The notes under the pieces were generated by a model. It worked only from the letters and a program-made list of their open reading frames with translations, had not been told where the DNA came from and searched no databases. From NCBI GenBank assembly GCA_030340625.1, contig JAOPHQ010001142.1:1-64000 (forward strand): a stretch of 64,000 nt of DNA, given 5' to 3'. Shown piece after piece: positions 25,353-37,925 of this stretch (position 1 is its first letter; each line of letters begins with the position of its first letter). The translations under genes were made by a program, and so were the position numbers. This DNA comes from Merluccius polli (Eukaryota; Chordata; Actinopteri; Gadiformes; Merlucciidae).

Positions 25353-27516
25353 CTCCCACCACCACCACCATTCTCCTTTTCTCATGCTATTAGGTATCCT
25401 GCAAAGGAGGGAGTGGGTAGGCGGGTGGGCGGGGGTAACCTCAAGTATTGGTGGTCACCACTTCCAAGAGGTTTGGTGGTGTTGAGCACAAACAGGAAGC
25501 ACTGTGTAAGCAACGTTGATGTGTAAATTCAAACAAGGGTGAGTCGCTGAGGGGGTGCGTCATGCCATGCATTGATTCGTCCGCTGATGGACGAGTTCAA
25601 CAAACGCGCTTTTTGGTTTAGCCTGGTTTGAAGGAAGCCTCATTTTTGAAGGACCCCTCTCTCTTGTGTGCTGAGAATGCTGTGGTGTTGTTTCGGTCTG
25701 GTTTGTTTTCTCAACATCCTTTGACGAGGTGAAGAAGAGAGGCTGACTCAGTTACCACCCCAAGAGGTGAATTTCTGCATGTCTAGAAAGTGAGTAATGC
25801 TGCCATTTTGTTTAGTCAATACGGCTAAAGCTTGTCTGGTTGCCAGGTGAGGGAAAAAAAGCGCCATGATTCCCCCCCCCCTCTCCACTCTGGATAGCAC
25901 TAATCATAAACAGGTCATGTTCACCACACAGCTCGCCACTGACAACGCTGTAGGGACTGGGAGATGCAGAGTCTTCATGCCTGTGAAAACAGCACCGTTA
26001 CAGGAAATGTTCTGCATGTTTTGCGGTGCTGGAAGTGAGAACGGGTGGAGCGTGTTTCAGAGAGGAGCCCTGTCAAGCGGCGATAGCAGGGCCCGCCGCG
26101 TGTTGATCTTGGCCGTGCACAAGTCTAACTCCGGGTCTACCACTCTCTGGTGGTGGAATTGGTATAAACTTTGATCGAGATCAATGTTTCACATTTAACC
26201 CCTTTATATCCAGCTGTGGGGGACAAACCTGAACCCGATGAGGTCCAGTTACATAGACAAGTCGAGGGATACAACACAGCAAAATGTCAAGGCGTCGGTG
26301 GCCCCAAAGTGTTGAGACAGAATGATTCAACAACATATCTGAAACATTAGATGATGTTCCTGAGGAATGGAGGTGGGCGCATTTCCAAGTCTCTCTCACT
26401 AGCGACTCACCTGAATAGCCGCAGGCAGAGGCAGCTTTGGGAAATATCTGCCTGTCAATTTTGTCAGTTACATTTTAAGTGTTTACCACAAATCCCTCAT
26501 TGCAACTCTTGATACTTTCAGCTGAATTACGACCACCTATAGGCCTAACCTTACCTAATGCTTACATTATAAGCATGCATATCTCTTAATTTCCCTGTAG
26601 CACTTGAGTTGCATTCCCAACAACGCATAGCAAGGATTACAACCCGATGTTCTTGCAAAGAACGAGATAACATGAAAGAGCAGATGATCCCCACGGTATG
26701 AATGAAAAGCACTTGTGTGGTTTAACTTTGTCCAGACCTGAGGGTGGACTACCACAGCAGTTTGCTGTGAAGGAGAGCTGGGCTCTGGGTTCTTTCAGGG
26801 TCCGCTCTCCCGCTCTCTACCGCCCCTCTGTGTTCGCAGTGTGGTACTGACCTGGACAATTGTGCACAAATCTGGACAGAGGACAAGGAGCAAAATACAT
26901 AAATACATTCATACATTTTCTTTTAAATACCCTCTGGACCAACAAAGCATATTGAAGCAGAAGGCGAATATGCATCGAAGCTAATCCAGGTATATGTGAT
27001 GAATGAGAAGCAATTTTTTTTTAATATATATATATATATTTTTTTTTTTGAAATGCTTCTCATTAACATGCATGTCATATTTTTTGGGGCCGGATTTTCT
27101 GTATGGCCCACAGCTTTTTTCCAAGGGGTTTCATTTTCATTACTGCGGTCCTGGTCTTTTTCACAGGTCCCGCTGCACGGCTGCTTGGAGGAATGTCAGT
27201 CTGCTGCTGGGCACTTGCTGTGTCATGTTCAGGTCTACGGAAATTCGATCCTCAATTGTTTAGTTTTTTTTTTGTCTTCCTTCTTCCTCATCTGCCCCTA
27301 ATTCCAAGGCCATGGTTGTGGGAGCACATATTCCAGACCACCTCTTGTCACAGAACAGACCAGCATGCGGGTGTGTGTGTGTGTGTGTGAGCGAGAGAGT
27401 TGTTGCCACATGGTCATGCAGAGATCTCCCATCATCTAGACCACCCTTACTATTACAGTAATAAACACTGCAGCACCCCCCACAAAGTCTCTCAATACTG
27501 AATTCACCTTGGAGTG

Positions 27517-27556
<40 letters not shown>

Positions 27557-29039
27557 CGTGCGTCTTTGTGTGTAAGTGCATGTGTGCATGTGAGTGTGCG
27601 TGTGTGTGAGAAAGTACCTGTAAGTGAGTGAGTGAGTGTGTGTGTATATGTGAGGGTTGTTGCCTAATGGGTATGAAGCAATCTACCATCATCCTTGCTG
27701 TCTACCAAATTCACCTCGCCTCACCTTGTTTTTGCATGTGTGTGTGTGAAGGTGCATATCTCTAGCAGTGAGGATGGTGTTTTTTTGGAAGGTCATGACC
27801 TTGTCCATGGCCATCCACAGCCCCTGATGCTACACCTAAAGTGTGTTAAGGTCTTGTGGTTGTTGATGATGCCAGTGTGCAAAACTATGGCAGTGTAACC
27901 CGACAAATATCCTTGTTTGAAAAAATAGTTACTGTGTCTGAGGTTGACTTTTTATTTCGGAAAGGAAAGTCAAGACCAATTAAAGCCACAATTGAGGCAG
28001 CATTTGCCCTAAACCTTGTTTTCTTCGTGCTACTATTGTGCTTTTTCCACATTATGTGTGCATTACATAAAGGAATTTTACAGTTAAAAATAGAGATACA
28101 TAAAATACAGAAAATTAACTGGAGTCCCCAAGAAAAACGTTCTTGTGACTCAAACGGGATAGGTAAACAAATCGATGCCACACAAACAGCATCACACAAA
28201 CAGGCCTGCACACCATTCTGCTGTTGCACAATACAGAGCAGAGGAAATGTGGTAGCTCGATGGGCGATGAAATGACCTAAATAAACGCTTCATGTGCAAA
28301 CAAGTCCAGCGAGCCGCTTCCTTTCACCCAATCGAATAGAGACATTTATCAAGAGGTGCATTGCAACGATCAGCTCGCTTCATTGCGTTTGCATCGAAGG
28401 GCGGATTTGCCTACAAGGCCTGCGTTTGGGTGGTGGCAGATGGGGCATCGTTTCCACCGCACCACCGGGATGACTTCTTGGAGGAACAGGGGAACAGGAC
28501 CGGGCTTGCGAACTCAGAGGATGTGTCATCCGATGCCATAGGGGTTGGGTGAGCCGGTGCATCCGCCAGCCCATATCCTCACCAGCTCCTAAGGCCCTGG
28601 AGCAGCCGACCCACAGCCAGGGAGGGAGCTTTGACTCATAATAGCACACACTCACGCTATCATGCTACGCCCCCCGTATGTCCTTATGTTGGCTAGTGTG
28701 TGTATTCACGTGCTTATGTGTACGGGGGGCTCACATGGACAAATCCATGTAGGCACACAAAACCCGCCCTCCCACACACATCCACCCACCGACACTCGCA
28801 CGCAGGCACATACGCACACATGCACAGGCCCACATACAGACACACACACACACACACACACACATGCGCACATAAACACACACACACAGGTGTGCATAAA
28901 CACACACGCACACCCACACACGCGCACACACACACACACACACACACGCATGCTGGTCAGTTCTGTAACAGTGTTCACACAAACACTGAGACCTTTGAAG
29001 ATTGAGCTGCTTATCATATGAAAGCATGCTAATTAAGAT
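25353..29039. other. Noncoding, no gene seen
   Basis: Unique sequence with (GT)n-rich tracts at 27370-27650 and AC-rich tracts at 28790-28950. A 139-codon frame at 27856-28275 lacks a domain, splice context or typical codon bias and is not called. Confidence 0.55.
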
Positions 29040-29282
29040 TGTCATTCATTTCAAGTGGACATGTGACCCAGACAACATGTATGGATCTGGTCTGTTTTGA
29101 TTCTGTTGTTGTATTTTACACCGAAGCGAGCCGGGTTGCAACAGAGCCCCAGGAGTGTGCAGCCACCTTTCGATATCACAGTGTCCGGGCAGGGGTAGAC
29201 ATAGATCACTGTTCTATCATTCCCCACTGCACTGCCAAGGTTTCATCTGCTGTAGTGTAGCTGTCATTAGACTGTGATCGTC
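29040..29282 (+). promoter_or_regulatory. Region directly upstream of the first coding exon
   Basis: There is no clear TATA box. The stretch becomes more GC-rich toward the ATG and has an in-frame TAG at 29268-29270. It may be promoter, 5' UTR, or the end of a 5' intron (acceptor-like cattag). Sequence alone does not decide between these. Confidence 0.3.
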
Positions 29283-30219
29283 ATGGCGAAAGCTAACGCT
29301 AACTCGGGGGGGCTTGGTCCCTGGAGACAGTGCTGGAGGAGGAGAATGGGGCGCCTGTCTCGCAGGCTGCTGCTGCGCTGCTCCTGTCTGCGAGGAGGTC
29401 AGGAGGGGGACCCACCCCCCAGCCACCACCAGGGCTGCGGTGAGAACCTGGGGCCTCCATGCGCCCTGGACGGCGTGGCGTCGTCGGTGTGCATAGAGAC
29501 CATCCAGATTACGGTGGAGGATATGGACTCCGTGGGGCTGGACAACCCAGGCTTCAGCCTCTTCGAGGAGGAGGTGGCCCCCGCACAGCGTAGCAGCAGC
29601 GGCAGTAGTGGCATCGCTCGTTCGGTGTCCGCCTGCCAGAGAGCCATGCAGAAGAGAAGACTAAAGGCTCTGTCTTCGCTTCCTCTTCAAATCCCCCCCG
29701 TCGCCACGCAGGTCAGCGGCGGCGAGGAGGACCACCACCAGAACGAGGGGGAAGAGGAGGAGGAAGAGACCACATGGTATCTCCAGGGCGAGGCTGAGAT
29801 CACCCTGACCGCTGGAAGACTCCTGCCGCCGCCCCTCATCAACCTGATCCCCCCCACTCCCTCGGACGTCATTGACGACGACCAGTTTTTCGACGTCAAC
29901 TCCGAGGGGGAGAGCGTGGCGCACACCTCGGGCAGCGATGGCAGCTTCGCCACTGGCGACCAAGAGAGTTACGACGAGGAGCGGATGGACGGCGTGGAGG
30001 AGACGGATATGGAGACGGAGGAGGAGGTGAAGATAGGGTGCCCTCTGGCTGAGAGTCAGGTTGGCAGCGATGATAAAATGGAGGCCATCACCGACCAGGA
30101 TGGGGAGCTTCCAGAGGAAACAGAACCTCTTAGCAAGGAGTCGATAAAGGAGAACAACAAGACCACTTTCCTACGTAGTGCCTACCAGGTGGATCCACTG
30201 CCCGAGTACCCTTGCAAAA
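29283..30219 (+). CDS. Coding exon 1: basic N-terminus and long acidic disordered region
   Basis: This exon encodes residues 1-312 and ends in phase 1 before a strong GTGAGT donor at 30220. It opens with a Trp/Arg/Cys-rich segment (WRQCWRRRMGRLSRR, then LLLRCSC). A low-complexity region rich in Glu, Asp, Ser and Pro follows, with runs of Glu near residues 160-170 and 240-250. No globular domain is visible. The sequence just before the ATG (ctgtcattag at 29261-29270) could be a splice acceptor, so an upstream 5' noncoding exon is possible. GC content is higher than in the flanks. Confidence 0.88.
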
Positions 30220-33200
30220 GTGAGTCTTGAAAACAGTCTACATGCCCATAAGGCCTACCACAGCCCCGTAGAAGATGTACGGGTTTCCAGTTCACCAAAT
30301 AAAAATATAACATGAAACAGCTCCTTTTTATGTTTTATTGTACAGTTTTAAATCATCGGAGATCTCCTTCGGTGGTTGCATTTTATCTGTGCGTTTTTTT
30401 CTTTCATCCTAGAGAGCTTCAACACGGGAATCAACCTACTGGCATTTACTGAACACAACCTAGGTGAGTGGGACCTCTCTTGTGTGTTTGGGCTAATCTC
30501 AACCACACACAAATGGTTCCACAAAGGTCTTGACTGATGCTGACCTTATGTGCGGCATCCTGGTGTCTATTTTTGATCTGGTGCTGATGGCCATTATGTG
30601 ACACCACTTCAGTGCCTTAAACACCTCCTGTGGGAGCTGCAGAACTTTACCTTTGTCAGAATCTCTCTCCGGCCCTTTGTGAGCGTGTCCCCTGAGCGTG
30701 GCTTTGCAAGCGGTTCCCAGGTGTTGGGTTCCTGTGAGTCAGCACGTTCTCCTCCCTCTATCTTCTCTCAAAGAGTCTCCTTTGCTTTCAGACCAGCGCA
30801 GGACAACAATACTGACTGCGATACGCATCGCGTTTGCCTATCCGTTACATAAATACGCACTCTGGAAAGTTCTCACTTTGCTGCCTTACTTTGTCAGTGT
30901 CCTTCCGTGTAAGTGTTTTTACCCATTGTTGTTTTTGTCAAAAACAAAATCGTGTGTTTGTGTGTGTGTGTGCATCTTTCTGCTGGGGGATTGGTATTTG
31001 TGTGTGTGTGTGTGTGTGTGTTTGTGCAAGTTGCGCTGTAAAAGACTTGTAATGATGTCCATCTCTTTAGCAATTATTTCCCCACTTATAGACAACATGG
31101 CGACGTGTCCCTAAGACTGGGCCCGCTTCCCTGTCCTTTCCTGTTTGGATTGGGCTGTTCTTGGAAAACACCGAATATCTGAGGTCGTGAACATGTCTGT
31201 GGTAGGGCGTATGTACTGCTGCTACCCTCCATTAGCACTTCAAGTCAACTCTCCGTCTGGTAGTGTGACTCGAGCCCATACGTGGTACACAGCCGTCACA
31301 CCACGGCGCGAGAGCGGTAATGATTTCCTGGGAGAAATCAAAGACACGTTCTGTTATGTTTCAGAGCTATGTGTCAGCCAGAGGAGGGCTACGGTTATTA
31401 GTCCACATATGCTTAGCCAAGCTCTGCTGCTGAAGGCTGGAGGCTTAGCCATCTTGCTGGGATATTCTAGGGGGGAACAAAAAACTCTTGATTTTTGTGT
31501 TGGTCGTGTCTTGGACGATTTCAGGTCCGGACCTTCGTAATCCCAAAGTGACTCATGGGCAGACCCGGTGGAGAGAGCGCTGTTGTGTTTCTCTATTGAA
31601 CTATCTCCTCCTCCTCCTCCTTCTGCTGCTCCTACTCCTCCTTCTCCTCCTCCACCACCTCCTGCTGTCTGTGCTCCACTGTCTCTCCATGGCCCAGACA
31701 AGATTCCACTGCTAACACACATAAACCAATTACAATGTCTTATCTGATTCCGACTCCCTCTAAAATCTCATCTATGTCAGTCCGGCTTTTCAGAAACAGG
31801 CCCCTGAAAATGAAAAACATGTGTTTAAGAAATTAGACTTTTTTTCTCTTTTTTTCTTTCTTTTTTTGCAAAGCATTTTTCAAAGACTTGAGGAACTGAG
31901 TGTTTTAATCTTTTGTATTATTAACATGTATTTAAACATAGTCATACTATTTTAGTAGTGTGCCTTTAAATGTTACAATATGCACTGATATGAAAGTGGA
32001 AATACTTGATTTCTTTGTGGTTATCTTACGGACTCCAACTTTGGTTAAAACGATGTCATAGTGTTGCAGTGCCTAAGCCAGCCAACCTTCGCTTGAATGC
32101 CATTATCATAGCCTCATTAGTCTTGCATGTTATGTTAGCCCGATAAAAAAATAAATGTGTTCACCGATCAACTGACTTTTGGGAAATGTACGAATATGCA
32201 CTTTCTGTGGGAAAGAACCAGGGTTGTCACTGAACTATGTCATCAACGAGACAGACGTTGGTCTGTCTGATGGGGGGTTGCCAGGCAACCACTCCCAGGG
32301 TTGCTTCCAGCATTAGCAACAACAAAAAGTAGCTGTAAATAGTCCTCCAAAAAAAAGCCTGAGAACCTTAGATACGAATAAAATCAGCAACAATGATAAT
32401 TGGTCTATCAATTTAAAATTTCTTGGGAGGAGTACTATAATAACTTCTAAGCCTGAAGCTATTACCAAACACTGCTGTTTTCCATACATGGCCTTTTGTT
32501 AACAAATGTCACAGGACTTTGTCCTGCTTTTGTGAATGTGTTTTTCTTTTCCCTCAAAGATGATCTGAGCAACAAGGATATTAGCTGCCCCCGGTTACTG
32601 AAGGCCCAACTGAGCCTGCTTCCTTACACTACCAAGATGGAGACACTTACTCAAATACGGGTAAGAAGGCTTTGCATTTAATTGAAGTTTACCCAATAAT
32701 AGACAAAGCCTGCAATTATTGGGATGACGTGTTCTCATTGCATTATTCATTCAATGGAACAATGAAACATTAATGCTTTGCATCATGTATTTTCTTCAAT
32801 ATAATATGCTATAATATGAATAATAATATCCTTAACAAAATAAATACATCCACATTATATTACATTATTTGGGGATTATTTAAATGTATTATAAAAAATA
32901 TGATACTTTTTGGTACTATTAGGTATTTTGTGCATTGGTACAATGGTAACCAAGATTGGTACCTAACTGACACTGCAGAAACCAGCTAGCCGGTCTTGTA
33001 GTCTTGGAGATGGGAGCAGGAGTCATAGCTTCCATGTGATAGGACAGACCACAGACGACAACCAGGAAAAGAAGGGGTCATCACGACAACGTCGCATAAC
33101 CATTGGTGAGGCCAAAATCCTTTGATTGTATCAGGGTGAAGACCATCTGTGAAATTAAATATAACAGTTTGTTTTCTTGTACAGGACATGATTAAAAAAA

Positions 33201-36200
33201 TGTTAAGACTATTTTACATGACCTGTACTTATGGCACACAATTAGGCCATCTTCAATTTTGCCCCTGCACAGAAATGGCATTGGCTAAGCCACAGTTCAA
33301 TGTCGAATATCCCAATCACAGCTTCAATATTTAATCCTAATGTGCATTTCCTTCCAACCCAAACTCCAATGTGTTTAGCATAACATACAACACAACAGGA
33401 AACTAAAGCTAAAGGCAAAAAAAAAAGTAGTCCTACATTCAAAGTACATTCGCTTTCTGCATCCTCATTTTCTAACAGATCCATTGGTTTTCTCACTTTT
33501 CCCCATATCCCCCCTGTCCAGCATCTTACATGCCCCAGTCGTCCCAGGACCAGAATGGAAACTTTGCAGAGAAGGTAGTGTAATCCATCCGCGGAGGCCC
33601 TTCAGGGTGGCAGCCGCACACACAGCGCTAAGCTGCGCAATTACGGGACATGTTCTGTTGATGTTTCCCAACTCCCTTGATCTGTCAAAGCAATGACTCT
33701 GCAAATATCCCCAAGATTTCATGTCTTCTGTCTCCAGGATTTGCCAAGCCAGATTGCCGGTATCCTTAGCAATCTGTGTGTTCGCTACAACACAAAACAA
33801 AGACAAAAAGTCATCCTGAAAGACAGATTTGCTGATGATCCCTTTCTTCATTCATCGTTTTTTTTTATTTGTTCTGTGCTTGCAAGTGAGAGTATTATTT
33901 GGAGTGTGTATAAAGAAGTTTGAGAACAGGCTTTTTTATGTGACAACCTAATTGATACTGTTGTTTTGATATCTCCATCACTCCACCACCAGCCAAGATC
34001 ACACGATCACGACGACAAGCTAAATCTGGCTAATCTGTAGCTCTATAAGCACAGCAAGGCTTAAAGACATTTTTGCAATCTTTAATTGTGAGTTGTGCAT
34101 GTGTGTGTGTGAGTCTGAAACATTCATATATGTACGTTCACACAGTAATAATGCTGTGCACTCTAATCTAATGTGTCTTCCATGGAGCACGCCGTAAGAG
34201 GCGACGTATGGCATGTAACCTCTGTATTGCTTTAGGACAACAACGGGCATGTGGCCAAATCTCTTGGAGCACTCAACACAGACGATGTCTGCCAATGGTT
34301 TAGCAGTATTGGACTGCAGAAATGCCTCCCTTTCATCAGAGGTAAAACACATTCCTCATCCCCCTGTCTCCGCTCCCAGCCCTGTGGCTGCATAATAAAG
34401 CAGCCATTGCCAATTTGCTTTATCGTGACAGCAGATCAAATCCAAAAAAACTTTTTATGTACATCATATCGATGATTTTAGCAGAATAACTAATCTCAAT
34501 AAGATGACGAAGTTGGAAACAAGATACAAGCACGCAAACAATGAAGATCTTGGCACACACTCATTTACACAGATGGCTTCAGGTGTGCCTAACATGTATG
34601 AGATACCAAAACACATTTGACAGTTAGCGTTTATTGCTTATGCGGTTAATATCACAGCTTGAAATGGTACATAACATGATTTGCAGTAAAGAATGTAGTT
34701 GCAGTCAAATGTTATCGTGGGTAAATGAATTCTGCTTCTTCCTTCCTGTGCAATGAATGAAACCTCTGTGTCCTCTGTCGCCGTGACTTGTCAGAGGGAC
34801 AACTGTGTGGCGCAGACATAGCATCTGTAGACATGAACATGCTGGAGATGCTGCACGTGTCCACACTGGAAGACAGGGAGCTACTGCTGTCGGCCATTTA
34901 CAAGGAGCTTCATCCCCCCAGCAGCTTAACCCAGAGACTGGACTCTCTGATTGGTACGAGGCCTTCAATCACACGCACAAATATATCCACACCTGTGTGC
35001 CAAATCAATGAGTCTAGGCAGGGGTTTATTTGTGTTGCCCCCCCCCCCCAGAAACATTTGGGCCTCACAACAACGTGGAGGGGTTTGCGGCTGCACTCAT
35101 GTCCATGAGCAAGTCCAAGTCTTCCCCACATGTGAGCTGCCTCAACACGACGCATTCCTCCCTGAAGCTCAGGTGCATTATCGTGTGCCCGCATTGCAAA
35201 TGTCTCGCGTCGCTAAGCCTCAGTGTTCATGCCAAGAAAAATAAATACATAAATTAACCAGATTGGTGAATTGTAACCTTGCCCTTGTTTTCTTTATCTT
35301 TACTGTGCTGTGTGTCAAAAGAACCAAGAGCCACATGGTGCAGAGGAGCTCTCAGCTGATAGAGATCACTGTACACGGTAAAGTATTTAATGAAACCGTG
35401 ATGTTGTCTTAGACGTTTCTTCTAGGGGCTTTCTACATGGCCATTAACAGTCACAAGGGAACCAGGCTGATCCTACACTACCATGGGTATCGGCCCTTGT
35501 GCCTGATATTGCTTTTGAATGACTACTGTGAATCAATGTACCAAGTGTGTTACTGCAATGTATCGGTATATTTCTCTAGCATTAGAGCAAATAGTCCATC
35601 TGCGGACACCAAAGGACACCACAGTGGGGAAGGTCAAAGAGTCCTGTATCAAGATGTTGGGGATGACAGAGGATAAGGACACCTTTACACTTAAAGATAA
35701 TCAAGGTTTGAATGTGCACATTTTATCCTTGGACACTACCAAATGGGACACTCACAAACAAAACATCACTGGTAGTTGTCTATCAATCTCTATAGCCATC
35801 TGTTTTCTACTGTACAGGGTTAAGTGCTGGACTGTCGGCCAATCAAAAGATTGGCAATCTGCTGACATCGTCCGACAGACAACTGGAGTTGCAACTCTGT
35901 AAAAAGGTACATCTCCTCCGACGATCATCTCATCTGATACTACATATCCGCTAACAGGCACACTGAAAGAACAATCATGTGACACTGTGTAATCGTGTAA
36001 TCATAGGACAAACAAACAGAAGGAGACATCTCAAAAGTAAATGGTTCTCAAGACCATGGCAACCTGAGCCAGAATATGCAGGGGAACCAGCCGGCGAAAG
36101 AGGAGAAGATCAAGGAACTGAACCAGCAGGTGGATTCCCTGCAGCACGTCATCCTCCAGGTCAGACTCTCCATCAAACCTCAATGCTGCAGCAATGCATG

Positions 36201-37704
36201 ACAACTCCAGCTTTGTTTTCCTTCATCTTCTGTTAGAATAGAAGTACTTCTTATATAGGGCTTGTACATCGCAACATCACATCGCAATGACTGGCTCCAT
36301 TTTGGAAGCATAGGAATGTTGGAGTTATTAAGTTAGTGGTAATTTGTTTTTTGGTCATTGTTTACTCGTGAAATAATTTGTCATTATGGAAAGACATTGT
36401 TGTGTTTGAAAGTGCCACAGCGTTTGTCATGCAAGATGTGGCGATCAGTTACAGCATTGGTTCAGGATTTCTCTCAAAGAATCCTCTCAATATGGTGGAA
36501 TATCGGCTACAAAAAAACCCATGATGCATTCTGATGTACAAGCCCTATTATAATGTGCCCAAAACAGGGGAAGTAGGTCATTTTGGTAGTCATTCTGGTT
36601 CTGTGTTGGATCGTACCAAGGTCCAGGAGCTCCACCATGGGCTGGTGGCCTTCTGCACAGAGTTGAAGAACATGGACGCAGAGGTGGACATGAAGGAGCT
36701 TGGTCCCGTTGAACTTGGACAACGGCTGGAGTCGGCCCAAAGCCAACTGCAGGAGAGGAGGCAGAGCCTTCAGAACCTGAAGGAGAACATCAGCAATGCT
36801 GCAACTCAAAGAAACACGTAGGGGGATATACGCCACCCAATACGCCACGAGAGGCCGTGGTTTATAGTGACTTTAGGACAGCTTCCGCCAAGCAATTATA
36901 GTTCCTCAAGACAGCAAAATACTAGAAATGAGTTGTTATTCGGTCACAGCTGTGTGTTTTACAATGGCTTTCGAGCCAATCAGATTCAAGGACCAAAACT
37001 GTTTCCTAATACATTATATTATACATTTCTCCTCACGGAGTACACCCTTTAGAAAATGTGTTCTCTGTGAACTTACCTTGTGCTGAATGTGTTTGAAGTT
37101 GTTGTCTGTCACAAGAAAGTAATCCTAAGTGATGTTTCTGCCTGCAGGCGTTCGGAGATCCGCCTCATGGACAAAATGAAACTGAACTGTCAGGTGTTCA
37201 AGGAGGAGATCTCCTTAGTACACCTCAACAGACAAGTGGCCCACCTCAAGAATGCTCTGCAGGATTGCTGTGTCACGGTGATTATCATTAATGTGGGCTT
37301 AGTGAATTGCACTGACAATATACAGTATACACAATATATAACAATACGTATCATCGAAACAAGCCTTTTCATAATTACTTTTGATCAAAAACTTGTATTA
37401 GCAAGTTGGCTAATACAACTAGCGTGTTCACCATTAATATACAGTATATATATATATATATTTGTTTTTTTCTGGTTACTGATTAGTTGATAGCATCCTT
37501 ATGGAATCACACCCAAAGTGTGACATTTCTTTAGTGCCATGTGAAGTTACCAAGAGCTGAATGGTCTGGCTCCATTAAGGCCAGTAACAACTTCCTGTTC
37601 TAATATTACATTACATCTTCATATCCACCACCTTTGATCTCATTTTACTGCTCTGCTGAGAACCCGACGAAACAATCTGCCATTCACTCACTCCCTCACT
37701 CTCC

Positions 37705-37778
<74 letters not shown>

Positions 37779-37878
37779 CATTAAAGCTGTGCAGTTATAG
37801 CAGCTGTGTCAAACGGGGCTTGCCCAGTCTGAGCGAGTGTAGCTCCCTTGGCTGCACACACACACTTTCACTGGGAGA

Positions 37879-37925
<47 letters not shown>

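Noticed and set aside
27856..28275. 139-codon plus-strand frame with a hydrophobic stretch
   Set aside because: No recognisable domain, no splice or promoter context, and random-looking composition.
33738..33885. Possible extra exon (DLPSQIAGILSNLC...) between exons 3 and 4
   Set aside because: It has an acceptor, but its 148-nt length would break the phase between exons 3 and 4, which already join perfectly.
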